DNA from: Candidatus Cloacimonadota bacterium
Lineage (GTDB): Bacteria; Cloacimonadota; Cloacimonadia; Cloacimonadales; TCS61
Assembly: GCA_021157645.1 (NCBI GenBank)
Contig: JAGGWC010000128.1
Location: 1-7,230, forward strand
Length of the DNA: 7,230 nt
Direction: 5' to 3'
Shown here: positions 6,238 to 7,230 of the stretch, in pieces
Layout: every line of letters begins with the position of its first letter
How positions within the stretch are numbered: position 1 is the stretch's first letter
Notes under the pieces: model-generated
What the model was told of the DNA's origin: nothing
Databases searched by the model: none
Seen by the model: the letters and a program-made list of their open reading frames with translations, nothing else
Translations under genes and position numbers: made by a program

Positions 6238-6732
6238 TTAAAGCGTTTTAATCAAAAATAAACAAGGATTTTCTTTACCCCATAATTCCTTGAATTCTTC
6301 TATCGGAACAAATCCACAAGCTTTATAAAACTCTCTGGTTTTTGCATATCCTTTATCAGGATGAGATGCACTTAAAGTTTTAACTGTCAGGAATTTCTTT
6401 TTTTTCTTTCTTAGATCTTTTTCAACAGCTTGTAATAATTTTCTTCCGATTCCTTGACGGTGAAAATCGGGTAGAACACCGCATACATATATTTCACTAG
6501 TTTCTTTGAAATGAGAGAGAATTGAGAAAAATCCCACTTCTTTATCTAACCTATAAGCAGCATAAAAATCTGTTTCTGCTGATCTTTCGATATACTCTTT
6601 GTTGGCAGATTCTAAACCAAACCAGTTAGGTAAGGACTCTATAATTTCTTTGCAAATTCGGCTTTTCTCGGTTTTCTTCTTAATTCTTTTTATTTTCATG
6701 TTTATCTCTAAATGATTTGTTTGGAAAATCAT
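6238..6732 (-). CDS. GNAT-family N-acetyltransferase
   Basis: This is a 164-residue acetyl-CoA-dependent acetyltransferase, about the usual GNAT length, cytoplasmic. The N-terminal LPNWFGLESANKEYIE (34-49) and FYAAYRLDKEVGFFSILSHF (56-75) form the first strands. Motif A, with the acetyl-CoA pyrophosphate loop, is VCGVLPDFHRQGIGRKLL (83-100; RQGIGR carries the Q/RxxGxG/A pattern). TVKTLSASHPDKGYAKTREFYKACGF (116-141) is motif B, with the usual Tyr136 and FYxxxGF. The end ELWGKENPCLFLIKTL matches a small-molecule GNAT subgroup common in Firmicutes and Bacteroidota, whose substrate is not known to me. I chose ATG at 6732 because AGGAG lies 5 nt upstream. An in-frame ATG at 6765 has no ribosome site, and ATG at 6699 (GAG 6 nt before it) sits closer to where the domain begins. 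A lysine-rich patch (109-113) is encoded by an A-rich tract. Confidence 0.85.
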   Translation of the reverse strand: MIFQTNHLEINMKIKRIKKKTEKSRICKEIIESLPNWFGLESANKEYIERSAETDFYAAYRLDKEVGFFSILSHFKETSEIYVCGVLPDFHRQGIGRKLLQAVEKDLRKKKKKFLTVKTLSASHPDKGYAKTREFYKACGFVPIEEFKELWGKENPCLFLIKTL

Positions 6733-6737
6733 ATTTT

Positions 6738-6742
6738 CTCCT
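6738..6742 (-). promoter_or_regulatory. Ribosome binding site favouring the 6732 start of the small GNAT
   Basis: On the minus strand CAGGAGAAAATATG places AGGAG 5 nt before the ATG at 6732. The alternative ATG at 6765 is preceded only by an A-rich stretch, and the one at 6699 only by GAG. This is therefore the best-supported start. Confidence 0.65.
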
Positions 6743-6773
6743 GTTTCTCGTTCATTTTTGAACAAGTGTTTTT

Positions 6774-6793
6774 ATCAGACAAGAGTGTCTGAT
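6774..6793. other. Perfect 8-bp inverted repeat between the two acetyltransferase genes
   Basis: ATCAGACA and TGTCTGAT flank a 4-nt spacer (AGAG on the plus strand), directly adjacent to the stop codon of the right-hand acetyltransferase gene. As RNA it makes a compact tetraloop hairpin, but it is not followed by a T run on either strand, so it is not a classic intrinsic terminator. It could be a transcript-stabilising or processing hairpin, or an operator for a dimeric regulator, since the 20-bp symmetric format fits both. The function is undetermined. Confidence 0.6.
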
Positions 6794-7230
6794 TTACAGT
6801 TTATGAATCACCCAAACATTTGGTTCAATATAAATTCCTTCATCATTTTTAAGATCGATCTCTAACGGTTTCAAGGCTCCATCAATATTGTAATTTCCAG
6901 ATTTTGGGAAATCCAAACCAGTCCAGTTTTTCCAATCCTGTACAGAACCACGAATATCCATTGCTTTGGAACAAACTTTTATAATCTTACCTCCAAGTTT
7001 TTCCTGAATTCTCAACCACGGATCAAAAAGTTGTTCATCCTCTCTTTTTAAAACTATGTATTGCTTAATATCTAATTGTGGAAAATCTTTTTTAAGAGTT
7101 GGACGAATAGGAATTATCAATGAATCAAGTTTGCAGTTTTTTCCTATTTGAACCATTGACTTTACCATCTTGCTGCTAAATCCTTTCCCCTGAAATTTAG
7201 GATTGATCGTTATCGAAAGACCGCAAAGCA
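6794..7230 (-). CDS. GNAT-family acetyltransferase, C-terminal part, enters from right edge
   Basis: The frame is open to the window edge, giving 144 visible residues and an incomplete 5' end. An internal ATG at 7168 is not the real start, because conserved sequence lies upstream of it. The visible N-terminus reads LCGLSITINPKFQGKGFSSKMV, a GNAT motif A: a strand followed by a QGKGFS pyrophosphate loop for acetyl-CoA. Further on come SLIIPIRPTLKKDFP, FDPWLRIQEKLGGKII, VQDWKNWTGLDFPKSGNY and the end GIYIEPNVWVIHKL. The RPxxK, DPWLR, WTGxxFPxSG and EPNVW elements recur together in a GNAT subgroup of unknown substrate. The ending differs completely from the small GNAT downstream, so this is not a tandem duplication. 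Its stop lies 61 nt before the next gene and a hairpin follows one base after the stop. Acetyl transfer is well supported; the acceptor is unknown. Confidence 0.8.
   Translation of the reverse strand, partial: LCGLSITINPKFQGKGFSSKMVKSMVQIGKNCKLDSLIIPIRPTLKKDFPQLDIKQYIVLKREDEQLFDPWLRIQEKLGGKIIKVCSKAMDIRGSVQDWKNWTGLDFPKSGNYNIDGALKPLEIDLKNDEGIYIEPNVWVIHKL

Noticed and set aside
6238..7230. Tandem duplication of acetyltransferase genes
   Set aside because: The two proteins share only the general GNAT acetyl-CoA loop. Their C-terminal halves and endings are unrelated, so they are different subfamilies.
1..7230. CRISPR array, transposon, tRNA/rRNA or defence island
   Set aside because: No regularly spaced repeats, transposase or integrase motifs, cloverleaf-like sequence or defence-associated domains were seen on either strand.

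Overview
The window is AT-rich (roughly one third G+C by eye) and every gene supported here lies on the minus strand, so transcription runs from high to low coordinates. Strong AGGAG/GGAGG ribosome binding sites, a lipobox lipoprotein and an outer-membrane beta-barrel protein with an LQWFDNIDPRDP-type loop point to a Gram-negative bacterium. It is probably from the FCB neighbourhood (for example a Cloacimonadota- or Marinimicrobia-like lineage). The Shine-Dalgarno use argues against a typical Bacteroidota member. The taxonomic placement is inference.

Layout in transcription order. (1) 7230-6794: the C-terminal part of a GNAT acetyltransferase that enters from beyond the right edge. A perfect 8-bp hairpin follows one base after its stop. 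(2) 6732-6238: a second, unrelated-looking small GNAT acetyltransferase. (3) 6154-1746: a tight four-gene operon. It encodes a long-chain acyl-CoA synthetase-like AMP-forming ligase, a 213-residue membrane-anchored protein of unknown function (1-nt TAATG overlap), a cytoplasmic alkaline-phosphatase-superfamily phosphodiesterase (3-nt gap) and a 10-helix EamA/DMT permease (24-nt gap, TTG start). (4) 1654-611: a lipoprotein with PEGA, Ig-like and YfaP/DUF2135-like domains, followed by a clear intrinsic terminator at 552-585. (5) 461-1: the N-terminal third or so of an outer-membrane beta-barrel protein that leaves through the left edge.

Functionally, the four-gene operon couples activation of a carboxylic (probably fatty) acid, a phosphoester hydrolase and a permease with an uncharacterised membrane-anchored protein. 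The spacing implies co-production and perhaps a common lipid or small-molecule pathway, but the substrate cannot be read from sequence. The lipoprotein and outer-membrane genes are separate envelope units that share a TTGACATAT element 52-56 nt before their start codons. No RNA gene, mobile element, CRISPR array or defence system was found. No intergenic stretch exceeds about 150 bases. The least described parts are the 213-residue family and the operon it sits in.
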